Source: Candidatus Baltobacteraceae bacterium (GTDB taxonomy: Bacteria > Vulcanimicrobiota > Vulcanimicrobiia > Vulcanimicrobiales > Vulcanimicrobiaceae). From it: a stretch of DNA of 64,000 nt. The translations under genes and the position numbers were made by a program. Below, one piece after another: positions 16,821-25,678 of this stretch; the stretch's first letter is position 1; each line of letters begins with the position of its first letter. Below the pieces are notes generated by a model. It did not search any database, was not told where the DNA came from, and saw nothing but the letters and a program-made list of their open reading frames with translations. The stretch covers positions 214,244 to 278,243 of the forward strand of contig DATJTX010000016.1 of NCBI GenBank assembly GCA_035502855.1, written 5' to 3'.

Positions 16821-17627
16821 TTGGCGTACACATTAGACCTCTCCAGCGCGCTCGCAAAGCTCGAACGCGGAAAAGCGCACATAGACGCGCTTAGGGTCGA
16901 GATTGAGAAAGTTTACGCCGATGGTAGCCCTATCACACTTCGGCGCGAGTACGAGCCTGAACAGGGGCGCGTAGTTGTTCGCATTGACCGCGTCATAGAT
17001 ATCCCGGATCACTGGGGTCTCATCGTAGGAGACGCAGCGCATAACCTTCGCTGCGCCCTCGACCACTTGTGCTGGCAATTGGCCGTGCGCCATTACAACG
17101 GTGTCGAGCCCACGGATCGAAACACCCTGCAAATGATCCACTTCCCAATCGTCACCGATAAGAAGAAGTGGCAGGGCAGTGTCGTTCATCAATGGGCGGA
17201 CCCCGCCGACGCCGATAAGCTCAAAGACTTCCAGCCATTCAACCTTGGTCCGAAATCGCGAGCCAGGGGATATCGTCATCCCTTTGAGGGCTTCTGTGGG
17301 TTCGATGGTGTCGATAACGTCGATAAGCACCGGAGAATCCACTTGACATACATTGCGCCGAGCCTTAAGAGCTTCGCTCCCGAGGATACGCGCGTATTCC
17401 GTGATTGTAGGCCCGCGACGGGATTCATTAACGTCGCTTTCAGTGGATTTCCGACAAACCTGGGCGACGAACTCGCGCACGTTGAGGTCATCCCCACGGG
17501 GCCGAACCCGGATGTAGATTTCGAGACCGACCTCGCCGGATATGTAGCGATCGGCGAACGATGGGATGTTATTAAGGCACTCGATGCCTTTGCCGAAGGG
17601 GTCGAGCGGATTCTGGGCCTGTTCTAG
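16821..17627 (+). CDS. Passenger gene of the IS1595-family element, unknown function
   Basis: This 268-residue protein starts at TTG 16821, 4 bp after the transposase stop. Notable segments are GDAAHNLRCALDHLCWQLA (a helix with Arg and His four residues apart, reminiscent of the R-x4-H motif of HEPN nucleases) and DNVDKHRRIHL. Similar proteins with a HNLRxALDHLxWQL motif are widespread and uncharacterised. Being inside the inverted repeats, it moves with the element. A HEPN-like RNase role is speculation. Confidence 0.65.
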   Translation: MAYTLDLSSALAKLERGKAHIDALRVEIEKVYADGSPITLRREYEPEQGRVVVRIDRVIDIPDHWGLIVGDAAHNLRCALDHLCWQLAVRHYNGVEPTDRNTLQMIHFPIVTDKKKWQGSVVHQWADPADADKLKDFQPFNLGPKSRARGYRHPFEGFCGFDGVDNVDKHRRIHLTYIAPSLKSFAPEDTRVFRDCRPATGFINVAFSGFPTNLGDELAHVEVIPTGPNPDVDFETDLAGYVAIGERWDVIKALDAFAEGVERILGLF

Positions 17628-17770
17628 GACTTCTTCGCGCGCTTGCGCTTCGGGCGCTCGGCCTCGGCCCGGTCCAAGTCGTCCTTGCTGACCTGAAGCA
17701 AGCCCTGGACGACCTTCTTGAGGTCCTCCTCGGGCATCAGCGCGAAGTCGGTCTTGCGTTTGCGGGGCAT
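17624..17770 (-). CDS. Small basic protein at the right end of the IS1595-family element
   Basis: This 48-residue frame from ATG 17770 begins MPRKRKTDFALMPEEDL, is highly charged and ends in a Lys/Arg-rich tail (KRKRAKKS). Its stop overlaps the stop of the passenger gene on the other strand by 3 bp. The compact fit and sensible composition suggest a real gene, possibly a nucleic-acid-binding accessory. I know no family for it. Confidence 0.5.
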   Translation of the reverse strand: MPRKRKTDFALMPEEDLKKVVQGLLQVSKDDLDRAEAERPKRKRAKKS

Positions 17771-17837
17771 GGGCCGATACTACGCCGGGGGTCGGTTCGG
17801 CGTCCAGGGGGAATGGTCGATTCTGTTCCATCCCTCC

Positions 17838-17864
17838 CTAATTTTTCGCAAGTATATAATAACC
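17838..17864 (-). repeat. Right inverted repeat of the IS1595-family element
   Basis: This 27-bp end is inverted relative to 15836-15862. Its outer tip reads GG on the outgoing strand, the terminal dinucleotide common in this family. Confidence 0.9.
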
Positions 17865-17872
17865 GGCCTTTT
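17865..17872. repeat. Right target-site duplication of IS1595-family element (GGCCTTTT)
   Basis: This is an exact copy of the 8 bp at 15828-15835. It immediately precedes the -35 region proposed for nrdR. Confidence 0.9.
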
Positions 17873-17901
17873 TGCGTTTACTAGGGGTAGTACCGTATAA
17901 T
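17872..17901 (+). promoter_or_regulatory. Probable nrdR-dut-panE promoter
   Basis: A consensus -10 hexamer TATAAT (17896-17901) lies 18 bp after TTGCGT (17872-17877). Between it and the start codon is CACTACATATAGGTG (17911-17925), which vaguely resembles an NrdR box and could mean autoregulation, though it is not a clean palindrome. The IS1595-family insertion ends just upstream of the -35. Confidence 0.6.
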
Positions 17902-17930
17902 ACAGACACCCACTACATATAGGTGACGAT

Positions 17931-18383
17931 CTGATTTGCCCGACCTGTCGCAAGAGCGAGACGCGTGTCGTCGACTCACGCGACGACGAAACCGTGGTTC
18001 GGCGACGGCGCGAGTGCTTGGACCCGCGCTGCAAGCATCGTTTTACCACCTACGAGCGCATGGAAGCGCCGCGTCTCTTCGTGGTCAAGAAGGACGGCCG
18101 GCGCGAACAGTACAGCCGCGAGAAAATACTGAGCGGTCTGCGCAAGGCGTGCGAGAAGCGGCCGATCTCCGAGAGCCAGATGGAAGCGGTCGCAGCCGAT
18201 CTCGAGCGCGATCTGTTCGCACGCGGCGAGAGCGAGGTCAGCTCGACGATGGTCGGCGAGAAGCTGATGGAGGCACTGCGGGCGCTCGATCCGGTCGCCT
18301 ACATCCGCTTCGCCAGCGTCTATCGTTCGTTTCGGGACATCGAGAGTTTCCGGGAAGAGTTATCGCAACTGCTTTCTAAATGA
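17931..18383 (+). CDS. nrdR: Transcriptional repressor NrdR with a non-standard start codon
   Basis: NrdR is the zinc/ATP-cone repressor of ribonucleotide reductase genes. The zinc ribbon CPTC...C...C is followed by TRVVDSRDD and [20 protein letters not shown]; the ATP-cone (about residues 48-135) contains [14 protein letters not shown]. The conserved N-terminus has no in-frame ATG, GTG or TTG. The frame is closed by a TAA at 17898. The best start is CTG 17931 (product MICPTC...), preceded by AGGTGA at a good distance. A GTG at 17994 would delete half the zinc ribbon. Product 150 aa. Confidence 0.88.
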   Translation: MICPTCRKSETRVVDSRDDETVVRRRRECLDPRCKHRFTTYERMEAPRLFVVKKDGRREQYSREKILSGLRKACEKRPISESQMEAVAADLERDLFARGESEVSSTMVGEKLMEALRALDPVAYIRFASVYRSFRDIESFREELSQLLSK

Positions 18384-18850
18384 CCCCACCTATGGATACG
18401 CTCGTGCGGGTTGCGCTGAAACGGCTTCCCGAAGCGGATGGTTTGCCGCTCCCCGCGTACATGAGCGAGCACGCGGCAGGCGCGGATTTATGTGCCGCGG
18501 TCGATTGCGATCTCACGCTCGAACCCGGCGCGCGCGCACTCGTTCCCACCGGCCTCTCGATCGCGCTTCCCTTCGGATTCGAAGCCCAGATTCGGCCGCG
18601 CAGCGGCCTCGCGCTCAAAGACGGCGTGACCTGCTTGAATACGCCGGGAACGATCGACGCTGATTATCGCGGGCCGATCGGCGTGATACTCGCGAACCTC
18701 GGCTCGGTGCCGGTAACGATTCGCCGCGGCGACCGCATCGCGCAGCTGGTCGTCGCGCCGGTTTCGCGCGCGCAGTTTCAGCTCGTCGACGAATTACCCG
18801 AAAGCGCGCGCGGCGCCGGCGGGTTCGGCAGCACCGGTGTGACTCCATGA
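18380..18850 (+). CDS. dut: Deoxyuridine 5'-triphosphate nucleotidohydrolase
   Basis: It hydrolyses dUTP to dUMP and pyrophosphate, keeping uracil out of DNA and feeding dTMP synthesis. The 156-residue trimeric-type dUTPase shows the conserved motifs AGADLCAA (I), [12 protein letters not shown] (II), [14 protein letters not shown] with the catalytic Asp (III), [10 protein letters not shown] (IV) and the C-terminal GGFGSTG (V). The ATG overlaps the nrdR stop by 4 bp. Both genes concern deoxynucleotide balance, so the operon is functionally coherent. Confidence 0.96.
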   Translation: MTPPMDTLVRVALKRLPEADGLPLPAYMSEHAAGADLCAAVDCDLTLEPGARALVPTGLSIALPFGFEAQIRPRSGLALKDGVTCLNTPGTIDADYRGPIGVILANLGSVPVTIRRGDRIAQLVVAPVSRAQFQLVDELPESARGAGGFGSTGVTP

Positions 18851-19824
18851 AGGTCTACATCGTCGGGCGCGGCGCGGTCGGAACGTTCTTGGGCGACCAG
18901 CTGATCTCGATCGGCGTCGAGGTCGCGTATGCGCCGCGTCCGCTCGAAGCGGTGACGCCCTACGATGCCGACGTGGCGATCGTCGCGACGAAATCGTACG
19001 ATACCGACGGCGCGATCGAAACGCTGCGCAAGGCGATCGCGTATCCGGAGAAGTGCGTCTTCGTCTCGCCGCAAAACGGCGTGGGAAACGAAGAGAAGCT
19101 GGTGCAGGCATTCGGCGCGAAGAACGTGGTCGCCGCCGCTCTCACGGTTCCGGTCGATCGCGACCGGGACGGTCGCGCCAACGCGACTCACGACGGCGGC
19201 CTCGCATTTGCTCCGGTGGGAGAGAGCGCCTACAACTGGCTCGTCGCGACCTTTGCGAGCAGCGGTTTGCGCGTGTGTGTGATCGAGGATTGGCGCGCCC
19301 TGAAATGGAGCAAACTCGCGCTCAACGTCGTCGCCAACGCGAGCTGCGCGATTCTGAATGTGCTGCCGGCGCGCATGGTGCACTATGAAAAGATCTTCAC
19401 GCTCGAGATTCGCATGATCCGGGAAGTGCGCGCGGTGATGTCGGCGATGAGGATCGCGGCGGTCGATCTCCCGCGCTATCCGGTGCGCGCGCTGCTCGCC
19501 TCGGCAAATCTCCCGAGCCCCGTTGCCCGCACGCTCATGCAGCGGCGGATCGCGCGCGGGCGCGGCACCAAGCCGCCCTCGCTCCTGCTCGATCTTCGGG
19601 CCGGCAGACCGAATACCGAGGTCGACGTTCTCAACGGGGCGGTGGCGGCGGGCGGCCACGCCCACGGAATTCCGACGCCGGTCAACAGCGTCTACACCCG
19701 CGTCCTCGACGACATCGCGCACATGCCGCAGCTGTGGGCGAAGTACCGCGAGCGCCCCGAGGCGCTCGTGGCCGAGGTCGAGGCGGAGATGCGGCGCGTC
19801 AAAGCCCTGCGGCGGGGAGCATAG
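18847..19824 (+). CDS. panE: 2-dehydropantoate 2-reductase family protein (ApbA/PanE)
   Basis: This 325-residue NADPH-dependent reductase of the ketopantoate reductase fold would give pantoate for coenzyme A. The N-terminal Rossmann motif is [10 protein letters not shown]. The middle has [12 protein letters not shown], the conserved Asn-Gly of the family, and the C-terminal helical domain contains the [13 protein letters not shown] segment with the catalytic Lys. It overlaps dut by 4 bp (ATGA). Family members can act on other 2-oxo acids, so the symbol is a best guess. Confidence 0.85.
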   Translation: MKVYIVGRGAVGTFLGDQLISIGVEVAYAPRPLEAVTPYDADVAIVATKSYDTDGAIETLRKAIAYPEKCVFVSPQNGVGNEEKLVQAFGAKNVVAAALTVPVDRDRDGRANATHDGGLAFAPVGESAYNWLVATFASSGLRVCVIEDWRALKWSKLALNVVANASCAILNVLPARMVHYEKIFTLEIRMIREVRAVMSAMRIAAVDLPRYPVRALLASANLPSPVARTLMQRRIARGRGTKPPSLLLDLRAGRPNTEVDVLNGAVAAGGHAHGIPTPVNSVYTRVLDDIAHMPQLWAKYRERPEALVAEVEAEMRRVKALRRGA

Positions 19825-19833
19825 CAAAAAACG

Positions 19834-20682
19834 ATGCGAGATCCGAACGTACCCGAATCGCTCGAGGGCTGGTGGATCCTCCACCGCATGTTCGCGTTCG
19901 ACCGCCGTTCGTGGGATGGTTTGCCCGAGAAGCGCCGGGCAAAATATGCTTCGCATGCGAGCGATCTCTTCGAACATCTGCAGTCCGGGAAAGACGGCGA
20001 CGTGGGACTGGCGCAGATCATCGGACACAAGGGCGATCTGATGCTGACGCACTACGCGCGCACGTACGACGGACTGGCGTACGCCCAGACGCTGGTCGAC
20101 AAGCTCGAGGCGCGCGAATATCTCCAGCCGCTCGGCTCGTACGTTTCGGTGCTCGAGCTCGGAATGTACGATGCGACCGGAAAGATTCACGCCGAATTGC
20201 AATCGCGCGGGCTCAACCCGCAGTCGCCGGAATGGATCGCCGCCTTCGACGAACTGGTGCGCAAGCAGGCCGAGAGTCCGTACGTCGGGCCGCGGCTGTG
20301 GGCGAAGATTCCGCGGCGCCGTTACGCCTGTTTCTATCCGATGAACAAGAAGCGAGAGGGCATGGACAACTGGTTCATGCTCTCGTTCGCGGAACGTGCG
20401 AAACTGATGACCGAGCACGGGAAAGTCGGGCGAAGCTATCACGGCGTGGTGACGCAGGTGATCTCGGGTTCGGTCGGCTTCGACGATTTCGAGTGGGGCG
20501 TCGATCTCTACGCCGACGATCCGCTGGTCTTCAAGAAGCTGATCTACGAGATGCGGTTCGACGAGGCGAGCGCGCGTTACGGTGAGTTCGGCGCGTTTTG
20601 GAGCGGCGTGCAATTTTCATCGGGTGAGCTGCGCGTTTTCCTCGACGGCGACGCCGTGCCCGCTCTCGATCCGTCCGCCTAA
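19834..20682 (+). CDS. hemQ: Coproheme decarboxylase HemQ (chlorite dismutase family)
   Basis: It decarboxylates iron-coproporphyrin III to haem b in the coproporphyrin-dependent pathway. The 282-residue protein has the family blocks ESLEGWWILHRMF, GHKGDLMLTHYART, CFYPMNKKR, GSVGFDDFEWGVDLYADDP and KLIYEMRFDEASARYGEFG. The catalytic Tyr (Tyr168) and Lys172 lie in YPMNK, and the proximal haem ligand His195 lies exactly 27 residues after the Tyr, as in characterised HemQ proteins. The start is ATG 19834. No other haem gene is nearby. Confidence 0.93.
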   Translation: MRDPNVPESLEGWWILHRMFAFDRRSWDGLPEKRRAKYASHASDLFEHLQSGKDGDVGLAQIIGHKGDLMLTHYARTYDGLAYAQTLVDKLEAREYLQPLGSYVSVLELGMYDATGKIHAELQSRGLNPQSPEWIAAFDELVRKQAESPYVGPRLWAKIPRRRYACFYPMNKKREGMDNWFMLSFAERAKLMTEHGKVGRSYHGVVTQVISGSVGFDDFEWGVDLYADDPLVFKKLIYEMRFDEASARYGEFGAFWSGVQFSSGELRVFLDGDAVPALDPSA

Positions 20683-20698
20683 GCAGACGCGTCCACGC

Positions 20699-21055
20699 TC
20701 AGAGCCGCGCGTCGAATGCGCGCAGCCGCTCCGTCATGACCTTCATGACCTCGATCGCAAAGTACGGATTCTTGCAGATCAGATCGAGAAAGCGCTTGCG
20801 ATCGATCACGGCAGCTTTTACCTCGGTAAGGGCGGTGACGTCGGCGCTTCGTTCGTGATGATCGACGAGCGTCATCTCTCCGAAGATCCCTCCGGGATGA
20901 ACGTGCTCGAGGACTTTTCCGCGCAGGCTGATCTCGACCTCGCCGCTGATGACGACGTACATCGTCTCGCCGGTCTCACCGGCTGAAAAGAAGCGGTGGC
21001 CAGCTGGGAACTCGGCCACGTCCGGATCCCGGGTGAAAACGGAAAGATCGGGCAT
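20699..21055 (-). CDS. Cyclic nucleotide-binding domain protein
   Basis: This 118-residue single-domain protein of the CAP/CNB fold contains FSAGETGETMYVVISGEVEI and GIFGEMTLVDHHERSADVTAL. The phosphate-binding cassette lacks the usual Arg-Ser/Ala pair after GE, so cyclic-nucleotide binding is uncertain. No DNA-binding domain follows. It may be a stand-alone sensor subunit. It is divergent from the MFS gene, with starts 33 bp apart. Confidence 0.82.
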   Translation of the reverse strand: MPDLSVFTRDPDVAEFPAGHRFFSAGETGETMYVVISGEVEISLRGKVLEHVHPGGIFGEMTLVDHHERSADVTALTEVKAAVIDRKRFLDLICKNPYFAIEVMKVMTERLRAFDARL

Positions 21056-21088
21056 GAAAACCTCCGCTGATGGCGCAAATCAAAGCAA

Positions 21089-22321
21089 GTGCTAGCGAGT
21101 CTTCGCCGTCACCGCAATTATCGGCTCTATTTCGCGGGTCAATTTGTTTCCCAGATCGGAACCTGGCTGCAAACTGCGGCGCAGGCGTGGCTGATTCTCC
21201 AGCTCACACATTCAGCCGAAGCGGTCGGCGTGCTCGGCTTCTTTTTCTACGGACCCTACGCCGTCTTCGGGCTGATCGGCGGTGCTCTCGCCGACCGCCA
21301 CGACCGGCGCGTGACCCTTCTCGTCGGTCAGGTGGCAATGGCGATCTGCGCGCTGCTCTTGGCGCTGGCGGTGTTTTTCCACTTCGCCACGGTATGGTTC
21401 ATCGATTCGGTCGCGCTGGTGCGCGGCACGATCCTGGTTTTCAACAACCCTAGCCGGCAAGCACTGATGGTGCAGCTGGTCGGACGCTCGGAACTCGGCA
21501 ACGCGATCGCGCTGAATTCGAGTTTGAACAACGCGACGCGCATCATCGGTCCGGCGTTGGCCGGCGTGCTGATCGAGAGCACGGGCCTAGGCATGTGTTT
21601 TCTCCTCAACGCGATCAGCTTCGTTCCCGTGATTTGGGCGATCGCGGCGATGCGCGTCGGCGAGTTTCATCCGCAGGCCGACGTGCGGCGCAGCGGCGCG
21701 CTGCTCGATTCGATCCGGATCGGCCTGCGCTACGCGCGGCACACCAAAACGGTCGCAATCGTGCTCGCGATGATGTTCGCCGTCTCGTTCTTGGCGATCA
21801 ATTTCAACGTGCTCCTGCCGGTACTCGCGCAACAGACGATGCACGGCGGACCCCAAACCTACGGCTGGATCGCGGCGGTCTTCGGACTGGGCGCGTTGAT
21901 CGGCGCGCTCATTGCGGCGTCGCGCGCGCGCGCGTCGCGCGCGCGCCTGCTGGTGGCCTGCGCGGCTTTCGGGGCCGGGCAGTGCATCCTCGCTGCGCAG
22001 CATACGTTCTTGGCGGTGTCGCTGGCGCTGCTGGTGACCGGCATCGCCTACACGATGTATACGGCCACCACGAACGCGTTCGTCCAGTTGGCAACGCCGG
22101 GTTTCTTGCAAGGCCGCGTCGGCGGCCTCTACAATTACGTCTTTCTCGCCAGCGGCCCGATCGGCTCGCTGCTCGCTGGGTGGTTGTGCGAGCGCGGCGG
22201 CACCGCGCTCGCTTTTGCGGTCGGCGGCACGGCGACGTTGATCATGACCGTGGCCGGCGTGGTTTCGGCGCCATGGCCGATGCCGACCGGTACCGTCCGC
22301 CCCCGCCGCTCCGCCGGGTGA
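21089..22321 (+). CDS. MFS transporter (EntS/MFS_3-like exporter)
   Basis: This 410-residue major-facilitator protein has 12 predicted membrane helices. The N-terminal signature NYRLYFAGQFVSQIGTWLQ and the loop GALADRHDRR between helices 2 and 3 are typical of the MFS_3/EntS group of small-molecule exporters. The start is GTG 21089, placed so that the first helix begins at residue 10. The substrate is unknown. Confidence 0.9.
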   Translation: MLASLRRHRNYRLYFAGQFVSQIGTWLQTAAQAWLILQLTHSAEAVGVLGFFFYGPYAVFGLIGGALADRHDRRVTLLVGQVAMAICALLLALAVFFHFATVWFIDSVALVRGTILVFNNPSRQALMVQLVGRSELGNAIALNSSLNNATRIIGPALAGVLIESTGLGMCFLLNAISFVPVIWAIAAMRVGEFHPQADVRRSGALLDSIRIGLRYARHTKTVAIVLAMMFAVSFLAINFNVLLPVLAQQTMHGGPQTYGWIAAVFGLGALIGALIAASRARASRARLLVACAAFGAGQCILAAQHTFLAVSLALLVTGIAYTMYTATTNAFVQLATPGFLQGRVGGLYNYVFLASGPIGSLLAGWLCERGGTALAFAVGGTATLIMTVAGVVSAPWPMPTGTVRPRRSAG

Positions 22322-22371
22322 AGCGCTTGGTTGGTGATTAAGCCTGGGAAGCGCAGGGAAAACTTTTGCGC

Positions 22372-22605
22372 ATGAGCGATCGAGGACCGGTTATCGTACA
22401 CGACGACGGCGGCAGCAACGCGGCGGCATTCGGGATCGTGGTGATCCTGGCGGTTGCCATATTGATCGGCCTCTTTGCCTGGCATCCCTGGTCGATAACC
22501 TCGACCACGCGGCAAACCACGGTCACGCAACCCAATAGTCAAGGCGGCAACCAAAACTCGTCCACGACGACGACCACCACGAACACGAACGACGGGCATC
22601 CCTAG
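22372..22605 (+). CDS. Small single-pass membrane protein
   Basis: This 77-residue protein has a short polar N-terminus (MSDRGPVIVHDDGG), one hydrophobic helix (about residues 19-39) and a Ser/Thr/Asn/Gln-rich tail with a run of threonines. I took ATG 22372; a TTG at 22366 would add two residues. The tail resembles an extracytoplasmic linker. The function is unknown. Confidence 0.6.
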   Translation: MSDRGPVIVHDDGGSNAAAFGIVVILAVAILIGLFAWHPWSITSTTRQTTVTQPNSQGGNQNSSTTTTTTNTNDGHP

Positions 22606-22653
22606 CTCGCGTCTTGAGCGAGGGACCCTGCGCGGGAGGTTGAAAGCCCGCGC

Positions 22654-24726
22654 ATGGTCCGCTGCGTCGCCTTCGCCCTAGCGGGTATTTTGACGTTCGC
22701 CGCCGCAGGCTGCGGCGGCTCTGGCGGCGGTACGCCGCTTCCGCCTACGGGCGGCAGCACGCCGAACAAACGAACCGGCAACGTTACCTTCAAAATCGTC
22801 ATTCCGAACGCGGCGCCCGCCGGAAGCGTGAAGCGCCGCGCCTTCGTCTCGCCGAGTGCTAACGGAGCGCTGGTGACGACCTATGCGCATTCCGATACCA
22901 ACCATACGACGCCGCTCGGTACGGCGGCGACCGACATCTCGGCATCGAGCAGCGCCTGCACCGCGACGGCGGGCGGACGGACGTGCACGATCGCGGTGAC
23001 GGCGCCCGCCGGCGATGACGATTTCGTCTTCATCCTCTACGACGCGGCGCCGGTGAACGGCACGATCCCTTCGAGCGCGCACGAACTCGGCATTGCAGGC
23101 GTCACCCAATCGATTAGCGGCGGAACCACGAACTCGGTGAACGCGCCGATCGAAGCGATCGTCGCGGGTTTCGGCGGAAGCACGCAGAGCATCGATGAAC
23201 CCGGCGACGGACGCACGCATGCGGTCTCGATGGTGATTGCGCCGACCGATTTCGGCGACAATCCGATCACCGCCGGCACGTCAAATGCGCCGTACGCGAA
23301 TCCGATCACCGCAACCGTCGGCGAGTCCGGCGGCAGCGGCAGCGGACACACGCAGTTGGAACTCGACGGCGGCACGCCTTCGGCGACGGTGACGCTGACC
23401 AAAGCGACCGATACGGTGCAAGCGGTGTATGACGGCGGCGGCGGTGCGGGGTATTCGGCCTCGGTGACGCTGAGCGCGGCTGCGGTGAACGGTCAAGGCG
23501 GCGCAACGCAAGAGAATCTGACGATCGCGCCGACGCTCTTCGTGAGCAATCCGACGGTGTTCTATTCGCCCGCGCCCGCGCAGCTCAATACCTATCCCGA
23601 AGGACAGCACGTGCTCGCGATCTCCGAACCAAACGCGGCGGCAGGTACGACCTACATCGCGACGCCGGACGGTTGCAACAGTGTCTTGAGCGCCGGCACG
23701 ATCGTCGGCACCGGCACGAGCGCGACCATGCTCGTCGTCGGCGGTACGCAAATCTCGAACGGCGGCTGCAGCCTCGCAATCAGCGACGGAACGCTGACGT
23801 TCACGTTGACCGTCACGAATACGCTGCGCCCCGCACCGGCGGCCTCGCCGGCGGTCACCGAGTATTCGATCGGCTCGACGACGGGGCCGTGGGGAATCGC
23901 CACTGGCGCCGACGGCAACCTATGGTTTACGGAAAACGACGGCATTGCTGTCAGCTCGATCAAACCGGACGGCACGGATTATACGAGCCACTCGCTGAGC
24001 GCCGACGGTTTTCACTCACCCGTCGGCGCGACGCTCGGCCCCGACGGCAACGTGTGGTTCGGAGACTACTCGCACCGCCTCGCCGGCAAGGTGACGACGT
24101 CGGCCGCGATTACGACCTATTCCACGACGAACGGCGGGACGCTCGCGTTCGCAGCCGGTTTGGACGGGAATACCTGGTTCAGCGAAAATGCCGGCGAGGT
24201 CGTCGGCAGCATCAATGCGACAAGTGGTGCGTTGACCGAGGTGCCGGTTCCCGACACCGGCATCCCGTACGGCGTCGCGCTCGGGCCCGACGGTGCGGTG
24301 TGGTTCGACGACTCCCTCAACTCCGTCATCGGGCGCATCTCCGGCGGCATGGTGTCGGAGTTTCCACCGACCACGACCGAACCGCCGGTGTACATGACTG
24401 CGGGTTCGGACGGCGCAATGTGGTTTACCGAGGGGGATATGATCGGCCGCATGACCACGAGCGGAAGTCTCACCGAATACGGCCCATTGAGTTCGATCGG
24501 GACCGGCGCACCGCACCTAGCCTACATTACGCCCGGTCCCGACGGCGCGCTCTGGTTCGCCGACTGCGGCAACGACGCGGTCGGGCGCATCACGACCGCG
24601 GGAACCATTACCGAGTACGTCGTGCCGAATCCAAGCGGGGATCCGCTCGGCATCACCGTCGGACCCGACGGCAATATCTGGTTCACCGAGAACGAGAGCG
24701 GCAGCATCGGCGTGTTGCAGCTGTAG
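22654..24726 (+). CDS. Secreted lipoprotein with Vgb-like beta-propeller repeats
   Basis: This 690-residue protein has a lipoprotein signal peptide ending FAAAGC (lipobox), then a Gly-rich linker. The N-terminal half (about residues 40-390) is beta-rich and Thr/Gly-rich. The C-terminal 300 residues contain about seven repeats with the motif GPDGNLWFTE and variants, the blade signature of virginiamycin B lyase-like (streptogramin lyase) propellers. Because only the fold is shared, substrate cleavage is not implied; such lipoproteins are common on cell surfaces. The start is ATG 22654. Confidence 0.88.
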   Translation: MVRCVAFALAGILTFAAAGCGGSGGGTPLPPTGGSTPNKRTGNVTFKIVIPNAAPAGSVKRRAFVSPSANGALVTTYAHSDTNHTTPLGTAATDISASSSACTATAGGRTCTIAVTAPAGDDDFVFILYDAAPVNGTIPSSAHELGIAGVTQSISGGTTNSVNAPIEAIVAGFGGSTQSIDEPGDGRTHAVSMVIAPTDFGDNPITAGTSNAPYANPITATVGESGGSGSGHTQLELDGGTPSATVTLTKATDTVQAVYDGGGGAGYSASVTLSAAAVNGQGGATQENLTIAPTLFVSNPTVFYSPAPAQLNTYPEGQHVLAISEPNAAAGTTYIATPDGCNSVLSAGTIVGTGTSATMLVVGGTQISNGGCSLAISDGTLTFTLTVTNTLRPAPAASPAVTEYSIGSTTGPWGIATGADGNLWFTENDGIAVSSIKPDGTDYTSHSLSADGFHSPVGATLGPDGNVWFGDYSHRLAGKVTTSAAITTYSTTNGGTLAFAAGLDGNTWFSENAGEVVGSINATSGALTEVPVPDTGIPYGVALGPDGAVWFDDSLNSVIGRISGGMVSEFPPTTTEPPVYMTAGSDGAMWFTEGDMIGRMTTSGSLTEYGPLSSIGTGAPHLAYITPGPDGALWFADCGNDAVGRITTAGTITEYVVPNPSGDPLGITVGPDGNIWFTENESGSIGVLQL

Positions 24727-25107
24727 TTAGGTGACGACCCCGCCGGTGATCGTGACCGTCACCGTGAGCGTCACAAGATCCCCGTAGGCGTCGGTAAATG
24801 TAATCGTCGCCGTGCCGGCCGCGATCGCGGTGATGGTAAAGCTCGTTCCCGAGGCAGGCGTGACGGTTGCGACGCTCGCGGCGCTCGATTGCGCGCTGAA
24901 CGTGCCGCCGTATCCGGTCTCGCTGACCGTGACGACCGCGGTTTGGTTCGCCGCGTCGAGTGAGAGCGCGTTACCGGTCGTGCCGCCGGGCAGCGTGATG
25001 ACCGGCGTCGTGCCGTAGTTCGGCGGAACCACGTAGCCTGGCGTGCACGCACCCAGAGCTGCCGCGACGGCAAAACTGACCCCGGCGAGAAAGAACGAAC
25101 GTTGCAT
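24727..25107 (-). CDS. Putative lipoprotein with an Ig-like domain
   Basis: This 126-residue protein from ATG 25107 has a signal peptide with lipobox AALGAC, a Pro/Gly linker and a C-terminal beta-sandwich-like segment, AASVATVTPASGTSFTITAI followed by GTATITFTDAYG, which resembles bacterial Ig-like (BIG2) domains. An in-frame start at 25128 adds seven residues ahead of the signal peptide. It converges directly on the Vgb-like lipoprotein gene, with adjacent stop codons. It probably has an adhesion or cell-surface role. Confidence 0.72.
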   Translation of the reverse strand: MQRSFFLAGVSFAVAAALGACTPGYVVPPNYGTTPVITLPGGTTGNALSLDAANQTAVVTVSETGYGGTFSAQSSAASVATVTPASGTSFTITAIAAGTATITFTDAYGDLVTLTVTVTITGGVVT

Positions 25108-25678
25108 GCGAGCGAATTCGTCCTTCACACGACGGTTACCTGATCGAGCACAACCGGATCGCCGACGAGCTCGATCGCGACGATGCGATCGCAGGCGTGG
25201 AGTTGCCCCGCTTTCGCGGAGGATTGCGATTTGGACATCAGGCGGCGTTGACCCTCACCCGGTTTGGTAGACCGGCGCGATCCGTGGAAAATCGGCTTCG
25301 GTTCGCATTTTCGCCAGTCGCCGCAAACTCTTTTGGCGTTCTGTTAGCCAGCATTGGGTGCGGTCGAAATTCATTATACTCCCGGCGCCAATGCAATACC
25401 GAGCGCCACGAATAGATTTCCCCCGTCTAACGCTCTAGTCCATCGGACCTCGATCAGCGTCTCGGCTCCATTTACGAGTGCTACATCCACGCCGTTGAAT
25501 TTGCAGACGGCAGCACTTGGTAGGGACCTTCGCCAGTTTAATGCCCGTCTGCACGAGCGCGCGTGTGAATCGCTAGCAAAGGACTCGAGCGCGAGTACCG
25601 CTGGGACCCGGAGCACCAGCGTTGGGTTAGCGTGGCCGTCTCGAACGCATGTAGCGCCACCTGAGGAGATCGGCTGAG
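25108..25678. other. 570-bp region without a confident gene
   Basis: This stretch lies between the lipoprotein gene and the C-terminal half of comM. One 80-codon frame at 25374-25616 (-) has protein-like composition towards its end (FNGVDVALVNGAETLIEV) but no ribosome-binding site and no clear start. It may be the remnant of a decayed gene. I see no RNA gene, repeat or strong hairpin here. Confidence 0.35.

Larger units (their letters stand above)
15836..17864. mobile_element. Complete IS1595-family element with passenger genes
   Basis: This is a 2,029-bp element defined directly from sequence. The 27-bp imperfect inverted repeats at 15836-15862 and 17838-17864 share TTATTATATACTTGC followed by AAAAA and TAG. 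An 8-bp duplication flanks them. It carries the transposase, a 268-residue passenger gene in the same direction and a convergent 48-residue gene. IS1595 elements with passenger genes are known. Both ends and the transposase look intact, so it may still be mobile. It sits between the DUF5679 gene and nrdR without breaking a gene I can identify. Confidence 0.92.

Noticed and set aside
16833..17831. 332-codon open frame antisense to the IS1595-family passenger gene
   Set aside because: It is antisense to a gene with better coding character and has no recognisable domain; such long frames are expected in GC-rich DNA.
18778..20613. 611-codon minus-strand frame opposite panE and hemQ
   Set aside because: It is antisense to two clearly recognised enzymes and has the His/Arg-rich composition of a shadow frame.
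21920..21950. Alternating GCGCGC run inside the MFS gene as a possible Z-DNA or regulatory repeat
   Set aside because: It lies in an uninterrupted reading frame encoding an Ala/Arg/Ser loop and is explained by codon use in GC-rich DNA.
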